A stretch of DNA of 32,324 bases, taken from positions 1-32,324 of the forward strand of contig NW_019773937.1 of the NCBI RefSeq assembly GCF_001039355.2, given 5' to 3'. The stretch comes from Lingula anatina (Eukaryota; Brachiopoda; Lingulata; Lingulida; Lingulidae). Under the pieces are notes generated by a model, which saw only the letters and a program-made list of their open reading frames with translations, was not told the origin of the DNA and did not search any database. The translations under genes were made by a program, and so were the position numbers. Shown here piece by piece: positions 18,657-30,213 of this stretch; the first letter of the stretch is position 1; each line of letters starts with the position of its first letter.

Positions 18657-21600
18657 AGCGAAATTTATCAACCCACTTGTCCCAGGATTTGGCACTCTCC
18701 CTGCTATCATTGGTATCATTAGAAGAGGAAGAGTCTGGGCTGGGGGCACCGTGTTCTATTGTAGAAGATGACATTTCGTTCACAACTTCTCCATTCTTGT
18801 TTATAGATGCAACCTGTTCTGCTTCCTCCTCTTCCTCCTCCACTTCCTCTTTGATTGGTGATCTTGCCCCATCTGCTTCTACTCTGCTTTGGTTATGGTC
18901 TTCATCTTTGGATTCTCCATTTGTTCGTCGTGTGTCTTTTTTACTATTATCCCCTGGGTGTTGGTGAAGGTATTTCCTTGATCTTAACCTCATATAGCAA
19001 GAGTTAGGCTGCTGTGTGACTTGTTGTGAACTGGTGTTATCTGTTTGCTCTTCCTTCATCTTCGGCTCTTCTTCCCTTTTTATCTGTTCCTTTACAACAT
19101 TTGGCGTCTCTGGTAAAAAAACATCATCATCATCATCATCATCATCGACATCAGCATCATCATTACCATCATTGAATCCATCACCATTGTGATGCACTGC
19201 CAAGTTTTCTAACTTAGAGTCCCGTGTATTATCTTTATCATTTGAATCAACAAGTTTTTGCTTGATACACCCATAATGGGAGCTGGCTTTCAAAGAGCTT
19301 GGATACTCCCTCCGTATTTCTACCACCTGTGTGCGTGTGAGAAGCTTACGTAGACTATCCAACGGGTGCTCTGCACTGCTTGTCCTGTGATCCACCAATC
19401 CCTGCAGAGACTGTAACACTGATTTGGAATTTATGGTCTCGTTTGCATTTAGTGGGTTAAGAATCTCCGTCCCCGTCCCTGTGGAGGTGACCTTGACCTC
19501 CTCCCTCGATGTCATGTCTGCCATTGCCTTTAAAATCGTGGAGCTGTCCGTAACTCCAGTGCTGCTTTCTGGTGGCAGTATCACACTTGTGCTGCTGTCG
19601 GCAGCAGCAGTGACTGAAACCGATGGAGTTTTACCACCATCTGGTTCTGGATCATTATGATCATCATCGTTATTATTACTTTTAGGATTAGGTTTCTGAT
19701 CTAGCTGGCTCCTGTAGCCACTGTGGCTGGCTTTGGCTTGCTGTTGTCTGTAGATAATGGGTCTGCTGAGGTGCTGCTGCTGTAGCTGCCAATGGTGGTA
19801 ATAGGAACCTTTCAACAGAACATTCCTCACTGGAACTGTTGATGTTGCTGCTGCTGCTGCAACTGGTACGTTTGATTGGTGGACAATGGAGTTACTGCTG
19901 CTGCTGCTGTATTTATCGAAAAGATTTTCCAATACTTTGAGTGAAGATGATGACGTGATGTTTTTTGTGTTACTTGGTTCATCATCAGGATTTATGTACA
20001 GTCCCCCGTGTGCAGCTCCTCCGAAACTTGAAGAGAGAGATTCATTCTCAGGGGAGGGAGATTTGGGCTCTTTTTTTACAATAACTGTTGCAGCTTCTGG
20101 ATTTGATTTATCTTCCAATTCTTTGGGTACAGTCTTGACTGGCTGTCTTGCTGGGGTTTGCCCACTGTCGCCTTCTTTTTCCATGATTTCCTCACCGTTC
20201 TGCGTTCCTTGGGTCAAAGCAACGTTGATACAGTCTCTAACATGATCTACAAACATGGCTGCTTCAATCTTTTTATGGCAGTTTTCACATGTGATTGTGC
20301 TCAGCAAAGGGTACGTAGGAGGCAGGGAGCATTCTGCAGGAATACCTCCCCCTCGTTTGCTTTCAAGTAACCTAGCAACAGTAGGACTTCTTTGAGCTTT
20401 GGTTGTTTTTGTTACTAATACAGAAGAGTCTGTTACTTTGGTCTCTGCTTTAGATAAAGTTGTTGCCACAGCGGCAAGACTGGCCAATGGATTTCCATAT
20501 AACAACTGACTATATGGCTGACTGATACTGGATTCTACACTCTTGCCAGTAGAAATGTCCTTGATTACATTTACAAAACTCTGTCGACAATGGATATTTT
20601 GCCCACCAGGTTCAACACTAGATGGCTGACTTAATCCATGACTCTGGTGATTCACGGTAGTGGGCTTGAATGCTGAGGCTGATGTGAGAGCGGCGGCCAT
20701 GTTGGTCAACCCAACCATAGGTGATACAGTGGTAATAGGTTCAGATGTGGTAAGGAAGGGCGACATATAAGTCACCGATTGTGATGGAGACACAACCTGG
20801 CTTGCTGGAATGGATAGTCCTGTGGCAGAGGAAGAACAAGGCGTTTCCATGTCTAATTTTTCCTTTGGGATGGAACTTGGTTTTGTGGAACCCAAATCAG
20901 TAGGGTTTATTTTCTTCATTGTTGATGAAGAAGTGCTGCTAGTGGTCACTTCCTCACCACTCTGAGATTGTGCGAGGCTTGTCTTTGGGCGCAGACGTCT
21001 GCTGTGTGATTGGCTGTGATGACCCGATTCTGCTAAATGTGTGCCTAAATTTTTCAAGTCTGCAAAAACAAGGTGGCACACCTTGCACTTAAAGACAGGG
21101 TTTCCCATCTCCTCCTCATCTTTGTTAGCTTTGTGGTAGATTTTACGATCTGCTATGAAGAACTTCTGATAGTGCTCCGTTTTCATCATATGCACAGTTA
21201 AATCAGGGAGAGACCTGAACGATTCTCCACATTTTATACACCGTAAAATCTGCCTTGTCTGCTCAGGACTGTGGTGGAGCCACATGTCTTGTCCTCTTAC
21301 AAGTTTGGGAAATTCGGCCCCCTGATTTCGCATGTTTGAGGAAGGCTGGTGGCCAGTCTCTTTAATGTGCACACTGAGGTCATATAAGCTGTAGTACTTC
21401 TGGGAGCAACTGCACACAAAGTTAGTAAAGTTTGACTCACTGTCTGAGTTGGCCAATTCTGAACCAGGAAACCCTATCCTGGGATCTGCCACACTAGAAT
21501 CTTTAGGTATCCATATTGTTGAGCACTGCTGTGGTGGGACACTGCATTTCTCTTTGCTTTCTTGTTGCTGATTAATCTGTTTGCCCGTTCCTGCCTTGCT

Positions 21601-22556
21601 GTTACCTTTCAGCAACTTTGCAACAGTTTCATAGCTGGACTGTATATTTGAGTGTAAAGAACTGCGGATTACAAGTCTGTCCTTTTGTAACTCTGGACCA
21701 GCTGTGACAGAATTAGATTTAACTGAAGCAGGCTCCAATGCCTCACCACCATAAAGTCCTTTTTTCACATTATCTAATATCTTTGCCACTCTGTCTGCAC
21801 TTGTTTGAATGTTGGAGTGCAGGGCGGAACTGGCAATGTTCTGGACTGTGGCAGCAATGGGCACTGACACAGTGGAACCAACTGTGGCAGAAAACGAGGA
21901 GGAACACTTCAGTGACTGCTCACTGGGGAAACCGACAGACAACTGCACATAGCTTCCTTGAAGACTTTTACTATGTTTATGCATCTCATTAGTCCTTTTT
22001 GAGCTTGGGTTCCTATTTGCAGTTTTCCTCTTTTTTTCCTGCCATGGTACCCCAAATTTTCTCTCCAGAGAAGCCAGGGAAGACATCCCGTATAGATACT
22101 CCGCATCTGATTCTGTATCTTGTATTGGAACAGAGAACTTTGGCTTTTTTGGTTTAACTGACAAATCAAGAGGTCCGTCATCATCATCGCCCTCTTCTTC
22201 TTCTCTCTCCTCATCTGAATTGCCCATGTTAGAGAACATATCAGACATGGAATTACCACAACCTATGGTACCTTCGATTTTGCTTTGAAGAAAGTCCCTC
22301 AGAGCAGACTTGCTACTGTTTTTCTGATGATAATCCAGGAATGCCACAGACTGCTCATTGCACTGTTCTGTTTTTACACTAACTGCTGAGTAGTTGGTTT
22401 CACTGGGGCCAGTAGCATTGCCTTCTTCTTCATCACTGGGCTCTTCATCCTCTTCCGTGTCACTGGCTCCTCCTGGCAGTGAAAGTCCACCAGCGCCATC
22501 TGGCAGCAGATTCTCATTGAGACAATTGCCTGTCGCTTTAATATCAAGCTCTTCAG
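18657..22556 (-). CDS. TSHZ: Teashirt-family zinc-finger transcription factor, main exon
   Basis: This 3900-nt exon starts at acceptor tcctcattttcag (first exon base 22556), two bases completing a codon, then EELDIKATGNCLNENLLPDG. The reading continues through a GTG (22345-22347) that is internal, so translation does not start there; the ATG must be in an upstream exon, as in vertebrate TSHZ genes. In order it has acidic clusters; PLDLS (22159-22173), a CtBP co-repressor motif; wide fingers of C-x2-C-x12-H-x5-H type at 21172-21240 and 21019-21087, with a variant CxC finger at 21349-21414; a C-x2-C...H-x3-C motif (20230-20289); long Ser-, Gln- and Asp-rich disorder; and the terminal SAKSWDKWVDKFRC. 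Teashirt proteins are nuclear repressors in segmental identity, eye, gut and Wnt-related patterning. The 3' end is ambiguous: donor t|gtgaga at 18656, or read-through of about nine residues to TAG at 18619. No homeodomain is present. Confidence 0.92.
19119..19146 (-). repeat. Asp-coding trinucleotide repeat inside teashirt exon
   Basis: An in-frame (ATC)n/(GAT)n stretch encoding nine consecutive Asp residues, preceded by DADV. It is a coding microsatellite, probably length-polymorphic, in a disordered acidic region. Confidence 0.9.
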
Positions 22557-24814
22557 CTGAAAATGAGGAAAAAAGTCAGTTAAAATTTCATTAAGTCCAT
22601 TTCTAAAACTCCTCTATGTATTTTGCGTACCTCCTCCCTACTCCCCCTTTTATTGGTGGAAATAGTTTTTTTTTACAAAGAGATCGTGTTCCATAATTAA
22701 GTTGTCTGCTACATTTATATAATAAACCCATTGCCTTTAGAGATATACACTGGGCTTGATAACAAAAAAATGTAACAAAGTAATCTAATGCCCAACTGTA
22801 TGTAGTGCATCATAACTTGCTGTTCTTATTAATGTTGATTTAATTATGACAAGTCTGATTAATGTAATTTCTTCCATTCACACCAGATAACATATTCCAA
22901 TAACAATGGACGTCAGAACTAATCGCTGCCAATCAACAACATCCAACTGTTATTTCACAGCTGAATACACACCTGGAATGCTGATTCATAATACAGAAAA
23001 CAACAAAATCAGAATCTTAACTTCCTCATATGTAGTAAATCAAATAACTTGCTTCAATCTTCAATATCAAAGATGCAAACTCCATACAATAGACTGCTTT
23101 AAAAAAAAATGCAAAATCACAGAAAATGTACAAGAATATTTCCACAGAGATTGGCAACAGCAGATGGTGTAGTCTCCATACCAAGCATCCATCTTAATTA
23201 CCTTACGTCATATTTCAACAGCAATCACACTTAAAAGGAAAACTAAAAGGCCAATCTGGCCATCACATAAAGTCTGTTTCAAGTTGTAGTTGTGAAATCA
23301 CAGCTTTCAAGTAGACAACTGTTACTCATTCTTATCATAAAGATTTGTCACTTCAGCTTTCATGACAGACAGGTTACTTTGGTTACTGCAGCATCATAAA
23401 AAAGGGTCATATTTTGGTAACTCCATAAGATCTCCAATAATACAAGGAAGTAAGTCCTGACCAAGAATGTGTGGTTAAAACTGCCAACAGTTAGCAAAAA
23501 GAAAAAAAATATGGATCTGGAAATCATGAATCTGTATTTCCTGATCATCTCCATCATCATCATTCTTTCTCCTTAAACAGAATGGCAGCAGTTACAGCAG
23601 AGATACATATAATGCTTAGGCCAGAGTTGCTGCTTTTTCTTATATATATTATCTTTAAGAATCACAGAAGCACAGAGTTTTTTCGTTAGTCATATGACAC
23701 AGGCGGTTTTGATAATATAATTCAGTGATAAATATTAATTTTTCTATCGATGTATTAAGATCATTATTAAAATAGAAGACTTCAGTCCTCGTTTTAGGAA
23801 GTAGTCACTTGATTGCAATCCACCCCTCTCATAAAGTTAAACAGTCTGCTCAGTGCCAAGTGGGTGGGGATACAGGAGATTATCACAGGGTTGAATACAA
23901 TCAAGCGCCTGTTTCTCAAACTAAAACAGTTTTTGTTAACACGCCTCTGAATGCATCCTATGGGTGCCATTGTAATTACCTACTGTAGCCTGATTCAAGC
24001 TGTTACAACCTGCTGTTGCTGTAAAAAAAGAGCAAAATTGTAAACAATTCACCAGTAGAGCACAGGTGTCTTACTGCATAATAGTGATAGATTTTGCCCC
24101 TCCGAACAGTTAACCTACCAAAACTAAAGGAACATATTCACACAGGCTGAAATGAAGCGGGCTGTTAAACACGTACTCTACTTGCTGTCATCCGCCAACG
24201 GCATCATCAGGCATTTGTTAGCATAACAATCAGCATGTTCACAGATCTATAAATAGAATGGTTTCAGAATTAAGCCTTTTGTATGATGTCATCATTTAAT
24301 TATGCCATCAGCAGGCTGTCGACAAATGGAGTGTTGACAGTGAATAAACTGAAAGGGTTCAGAAGAATTCTACTTGATTTCATCAGTCAACTGTAAGAAC
24401 AAGATGGTTGCAAGCTCAGCAGTAAGCCACCTGGATGCATGGAGCGCAGTTGTTTGGAGGCAGACAAAGTGGTCAGCAATTTCAAGGAGGGTGTTCTTTT
24501 TCTGAAAAAGTGGACTTTTTATCCTCTTAAGTATAGTTAAGAAATGGTATAGAAACTCGATCAAATTTTGATTCATAGTGGACCTTTTGAAACTAAGGGG
24601 TGGTTCATTTGACCTCTCACCTCCCTTTTCTACATGCCTGGTTGGTGAACATTAAATAACTACCTAAGTTTTCTGACGACATACTTGTAGTGAACACTTC
24701 ACACAACACACAGAAAGTATGATGTCATTTATCTAAATTGTAATCAAGCCATTGCCTGCACAGCAAATTACTCTGCAAACGAATTCAACATGGATACAGA
24801 TGAGTGAAAACTAG

Positions 24815-25273
24815 CACTTATAATGATGCTGTATAAACACCCACTAGATTGCAATCAGCACTGAAGACATAACTTATATCATACCTTACAATGATACTGT
24901 ATTAAATCCCACTTGATTGCAATCAGCACTGAAGACATTATTTGTATCATACCTTACAATGATATTGTTTTATATCCCACTCAATTGCAATCAGCACTGA
25001 TGACAGAGGGTAGGGAATACCCCCAATCACCAAGAATTAAAATAGCCCAATCACCAATCACAAAGATATATTCAGGTCAATCACCAAGAATTCCTGAATC
25101 ATGTTTCATGCAGAATATTAGGCTCAAATAACGCATCACATTGGAAAAATAAGGCCAATCACGCGGAATGCAAAAGGTATTCCCTACCCTCCTGACATAA
25201 CTTAGATCATACCTTACAATGATACAGTATTAAATCCCACTTGATTGCAATCAGCACTGATGACATCATTTAC
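24815..25273. repeat. 68-bp tandem array, interrupted by insertions
   Basis: Unit starts at 24842, 24910 and 24978 are spaced exactly 68 bp, and a fourth starts at 25238. A partial unit precedes them (24815-24841). The unit reads cacttgattgcaatcagcac, then tgaagacat..., then atcataccttacaatgatac. Unit 3 is split by the element at 25006-25192 and unit 4 by the insertion at 25274-25492. Units 2 and 4 contain the perfect palindrome tgattgcaatca. Confidence 0.9.
25006..25192. mobile_element. 187-bp inverted-repeat element with TGACA target duplication
   Basis: Termini gagggtagggaatacc and ggtattccctaccctc are perfect 16-bp inverted repeats (one extra C at the right edge). TGACA flanks it at 25001-25005 and 25193-25197. 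Removing 187 + 5 bases restores the 68-bp spacing between array units 3 and 4 exactly (260 = 68 + 192). The interior repeats tcaccaagaat-type motifs and is non-coding. Confidence 0.9.
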
Positions 25274-25492
25274 GTAAACCCCTTTTACACTGGGCGGCGT
25301 CCTTTCTGCATCCTTTGTGTAACCATGAAACTAACATCACTGTGGTCTTAGAAAGGAAACAATAGCACCACTTTGCAGAATGAATGCTCAATGATTGGCC
25401 AGTTGTCAGCAAGTATGATTTTATTATACTCTCAAATGGGGCTGTACTACTGGACGTAGAAAGGATGCCGTCCAGTGTGAAGGGGGCTTTAC
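25274..25492. mobile_element. Inverted-repeat element, family 2 copy 1
   Basis: A 219-bp insertion between bases 36 and 37 of array unit 4. The left end gtaaaccccttttacactgg and the right end, read in reverse (gtaaagcccccttcacactg), are imperfect inverted repeats, continuing into gcggcgtcctttct and gacggcatcctttct. TTTAC occurs at both junctions (25269-25273, 25488-25492) and may be a 5-bp target duplication or part of the element. The same element occurs at 27775-28010. Confidence 0.85.
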
Positions 25493-27709
25493 ATCATACC
25501 TGATGTGGTCCCTAATCAGTCTAGTGTGAACTCAACCTGACAAGTGCATTGTACCTGCCCACTCTCAATAACACACAATTTTACATTTCTCCCTGTCTAG
25601 AAAATAATTAGCCAGGCCCTAAAAAGCTTATTTAGGAGCCAGCCTCTCCTTTAATCTTGTGTCTGCCTTCTTCACTTCCTATCACTTTTAATTTACTAAA
25701 CATAAAGTAAAAAGATCCTAACATCTCAAAGTGCAAATTACAGGTCACGGAGACAAATGAGAAAAGACAAGCAGTAACTGGATTATTCACCAACTGATCA
25801 TGTGAGGTTTTCCCCTCTGACGTGTCAGGCTCTGGATTAGTTCCCCAGATGAAATTCTCTTCACATAAGACGAGTTCAGACATGGCTATCAACCTTGACT
25901 GCTCCAGGCCCAACTGTCACTAGCAAATTTGTAGTATGGGTAGCATATCTGATTCAATGATTCAAGCATCCTCTTAATCCCTTTATCTCAATATACATGA
26001 CAGGTTGATGTAACATGAAATAAATATTTTTAAGGTGTGATTTTATTGAATTCCTTTTCATATTAGGGTTGTTCATAAAATGTCATTACATATGTCCCAG
26101 TACTGTTTTTCATTTAAAAACTTATACAACTTTGCACCTCCTAATGAATTTATTTCATGTCTGGCTTTCAATCAACAGTCTAAAAGGTGTGGTGTTATGA
26201 TTTACACCTGGTGCCAACACATGCAACCCTGTGTGTCAGAAACTGAGCACAGAAATGGTGATGGTCTCTTATTCTGAGTGGGAGAGAGTCACCATCAGCC
26301 TATTGAAAACCAGGGTACCTTCTTGAAACCCAATCCTAGCTATTTATTAGAAATACCTGTATCAAAACTTACTGCAATTGAGGTTGTAGCTATCCATAAT
26401 TACATGACAGGTAGAATACACTGTCAGGTGATTTTATCTTGTCATACCTGGATGTCAGAGCAAAAACAGTTGATAAGTTATCTATTTTCATGGCACATTG
26501 GGCGCATTCTTGGCATGGATTACTCTTATACAAATGATTTTGATACAAATGATTTTTAATGCTTTTCCCCTAATGGCCAACTTCATCTTTGCCATTCATT
26601 CAAAGGCAGTCACAAAACGCATTTTTAGACCAATATGAATTTTGTTCATTTTAAGTGAAATTTATTGCCAACCCTCATCTTTGTAGTGGTATATCAATGT
26701 CATATAATACCAATCAATCACAAAACTTATTTTATTTTGATACAAAGACATTTCCCCTCTGCACCTTCATCAAGCAAACCATTTTTTTCTGATAACAGTA
26801 CAGGTGGATTAGGACCATGCTGCTGTCCAAGTTTAGTTAGTGAAAAAAAAACAAAAAACATCAGGAAACAATATTTTTGAAGTCAAATATTTTACATGCA
26901 GTTATTATAAAGATGTGAATGACCATTTTTTGGCAAGGTTGTCATTTTTGGTCAGACACTTTTGATCAAAAGTAACCTAATTTTTGGTCAGATCATACTG
27001 CACTTTCTTTTATGAAATACTATGAATTTATTTTCACAGTGTATTTATCATAAAAGAGCTTTGACTTCAGTCCCATTTTTAGCACAATTTGGTTCACCAT
27101 TGACTGTGGGGTCACAGAGCATATAATCCATATAATCTGTGACAATTATGGCATGAGCTGACAATTATCGGAGAAAATGATGAACATAGTATGGCGGAAT
27201 GATACAGCGCAGAACCTACAAATGACTCCCTGTTGGGGGTCTAATGAAAATGGCTTCCATATCAGAAAGATGAATAGGCCATCAATTCTTTACAATCACA
27301 TCAGTGCCAGGGTCTGGAGAAGATGGAGGGGGCCATCATTTTAGGCAAATAGCATCTCCATCATGTAGCCATTGATACGAGGAAACTGGCATAGACTTGG
27401 CGGAGACCATCCACGATCCTCATCACACTGAAAACAATAGTGAATCCAGTTGACTGAAAAGTTCACAACTCTATTAAGAGACCATAAACAGTTCTTTTTT
27501 CTTATTAACATTTCTTATTAACATAATATCCACTGTGATTGGCCGACGCATAATAGGAGATGAGAGACCTAATACTTAAAGATTTGGGGTTAGAACACAA
27601 TGCTGTGCTTAAAAACCAGGAACTCCATTCATTCTCCATTTCCAGGAATCCATAGTCAGACATCGATTCATATCTATGTTTTCCAGTATTTCCATTATGT
27701 TCACTAGGT

Positions 27710-27755
27710 CCCACTGGGTGTACTAGTACCCACTGGATGTACCCACTGGGGGTAC
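27710..27755. repeat. Short degenerate minisatellite
   Basis: Three imperfect copies of cccactgg(g/a)tgtac near 27710, 27729 and 27742, just upstream of the family-2 element. Confidence 0.7.
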
Positions 27756-27774
27756 CTCACCTGTTGTTGCTTTA

Positions 27775-28010
27775 ACCCCATTTACACTGAACGGTGACCT
27801 TTTTGTGTCCTTTGTATAACCATGAAACTGGCATCGCTGTGGTCGTAAAAACGAGGCACAAGCATCGCTTTGCTTGCAAAATGAATGCTCAATGTTCGGC
27901 CAGTTGTCAGCACGTAAAGTATTATTGTTTATTTTTATTTATTTATTTATTTTTTTACTCTCAGTGCCATACTACGGGATGCAGAAAGGATGCCGTCCGG
28001 TGTAAAGGGG
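27775..28010. mobile_element. Inverted-repeat element, family 2 copy 2
   Basis: Same orientation as copy 1 and alignable along its length: taaccatgaaact, gaatgctcaatg, ccagttgtcagca and aaaggatgccgtcc are shared. The ends are accccatttacactg and its inverse ggtgtaaagggg. GCTTTA flanks both sides (27769-27774, 28011-28016), a likely 6-bp target duplication. It carries an internal (TTTA)n run absent from copy 1. Confidence 0.85.
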
Positions 28011-28334
28011 GCTTTACCGAACAGGGTCAGTCCCCCTATAAAAAGTGGTCATTTTAAATTAGTTTATTTTATTGGTTTAAAACTTTGGAAAGGTTTGTAA
28101 TTTTTATTCAGTACTTTTTTCTCTTTTTTGGTGACAGGTGGATATTCCTTACTGCCAAGGAACATTTTTTTGTTTATTATAACTATTTTTCATTTGAAAT
28201 TTAAAAGAAAAGCACAGATGAAAAACACTTAAATTTAAATAAAAAATGAAACTTCAGCAGGCAATACATTTCATTATATAAAAACAATCGTTTAGATTAG
28301 ATTTAGATTAGAGTATAAATATTTGTTTCCAGCA

Positions 28335-28337
<3 letters not shown>

Positions 28338-28371
<34 letters not shown>
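28338..28371. repeat. (AT)n microsatellite
   Basis: An uninterrupted AT dinucleotide run of about 17 units. A shorter one (about ten units) occurs near 29849-29869. Confidence 0.96.
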
Positions 28372-28373
<2 letters not shown>

Positions 28374-30055
28374 TCTGTATCATCAGAGTTCAGTGCACAT
28401 GAAAATATCCAAGCATTAACTATGTCAAAAGTATCACAATAAAATATAAATTATATCACATTTAAAAAAAGATATGTATGCCATGTTGTCATGTTACGGA
28501 TATATATATTCATCAAGACCTGTAACATTTGATCCAACGTACTTTATGCCACCGCAAGTCTCTCACTTATTTCTCTCCTTTTTTTTCTCAAGTCAAAATA
28601 TATATGTAAGACAGTTAATGCACACGGCAATAAAGCAGAACGGAAAATGCCAGTGGAACATTAAATCACATAATTTATGGCAATGATAATATAGCACGTT
28701 ATTCACTAGGAATCTGTCAGTGCAAGGTCACTGACAACTTAAAGTTAGTAAATTATGATTTTTGGCAGGGTAATGTTTTGAACCTCGTTCTCAATTACTG
28801 ACAACTTAAGAGAAAGAAGTTGTCTTTTTTTGTTGGAAAGGTAGGGAAGGGTTACTTTTCAACCTTCAGACTTAAGTCAGAGATAATTATAGATTAATAA
28901 ATAATACCTTATTATTTATTATTTTTTTTGGCAAAGTTATTTTTCTAAAAATTATAATTGTCAATCAGTCATACCCCTATGAGACTTGAAAAGAGAGCAG
29001 AAGTAGACGTTTCCTCCTGTAATCTTCTGGCACAGGAAGGACATAAGAGGGCCATAAATTTTGTACAAATTGCGTAGTTTGTATTTATTATAAACATTCT
29101 GTGTTTTTTTACACTAGTTTACTCTGATTTTTTTTTTAGCTCATACTTGAGAAGCTAACAGAAAGTTACCACTGCACTGTTCAAGTACTGTGATTATAAA
29201 TAGAGTGTACTTTTAATTATCTTTTGCTTGTTTCACAACGTTATCCTAATTTTAGCTTATTGCAATGGCAGTTTTTGCCATGTGAAATCAAAAATGAAAG
29301 CTTTCAATTAAATTAAAAAAGGAGGCTTTACATATAAGCAGTAAAAAAGAGTGGGTATAAATTAAATTTCTTATTACTGCATCAAAAATTTAATCTTATT
29401 ATTAACTGAAAATGGTATAACAGTATTGGAACAAACTCCAATCCTATTTTCTATCAAGCAATTATACCATAAGTTTCACCTTCCTGAAAACCTTTCAGGA
29501 ATGTCAAAACATTGATAAGAGAATGTTTATTCTGCCATATATCACATTTTACAGTACAACAATAACACCTAGGGTTAAATCAGGATGCCATTTCGATAAA
29601 CAGAAGAACCTTAACCAGTGTCATAAATACTTTCGTCACACCACATCTCATTCCTTCCAAATGGTATATAAAGACTTACATAGGAGCTTTACTGGCCATC
29701 AGCTTTAAGTATAATTGGCCTAAGGCAAGCTACTGTTGTCAACAACAAAAGCTAAAGAAGAATATGAACTATGCAAGCAAATACAAATTTAAAGATTGAG
29801 AAATCAGAACAAGGTTTTTTTTCAAGCTTGTCTGCAAAATAAAAAAAAATATATATATATATATATATAATAACTGAAACAAAAGAACAAATTGAAGTTA
29901 AAAAGGTTATCTGCAAATGACCTGATGTCTGTGTTATGAAAGAATTTTGAAACTTGTAGTCTAAAACTTTACACCAACAACAATAAACAATTATGACTCC
30001 CTATAGGCATATTTAAAAGGGCTTTTTAATCAGTGTAGTTAATGGCTATAATCTT

Positions 30056-30213
30056 TGTCTCGCCTACCGAATAAGCTAGGGGAGTAAAGATAATTACCCC
30101 CTAACAGCTTTACTAGGCGTGACAGACATTTCAGCCGGTCAAGTTGACAGCAATTTAGTGAGACTCCCCAGGGAGATAGATCGATCCAAATATCTATGGG
30201 AATGGTCCCTTAA
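30056..30213 (+). mobile_element. MITE-like element, family 1 copy 3 (left-truncated)
   Basis: Matches the centre and right arm of copy 1: taattaccccc, aacagct, gacagacatttcagccgg, gacagcaatttagtgagact and ccccagggagatagatcgat, ending gggaatggtccctta. The end agrees, inverted, with the start of copy 2 (ctaagggtgcattccc), which defines the family terminus. Confidence 0.75.

Noticed and set aside
18677-20370. Several plus-strand open frames opposite the teashirt exon
   Set aside because: They are antisense shadows of the Ser- and Asp-rich coding sequence.
22345-22347. Start codon of the teashirt protein
   Set aside because: The codon is GTG and the frame stays open upstream to a strong splice acceptor at 22557, with acidic, teashirt-like residues before it; it is an internal Val.
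22906-23172. 88-codon plus-strand open frame
   Set aside because: No domain, biased composition, no splice or promoter context; treated as chance.
24815-25273. CRISPR-like or satellite array
   Set aside because: The units are contiguous 68-mers without unique spacers, in a eukaryotic intergenic or intronic context; a simple short tandem array fits.
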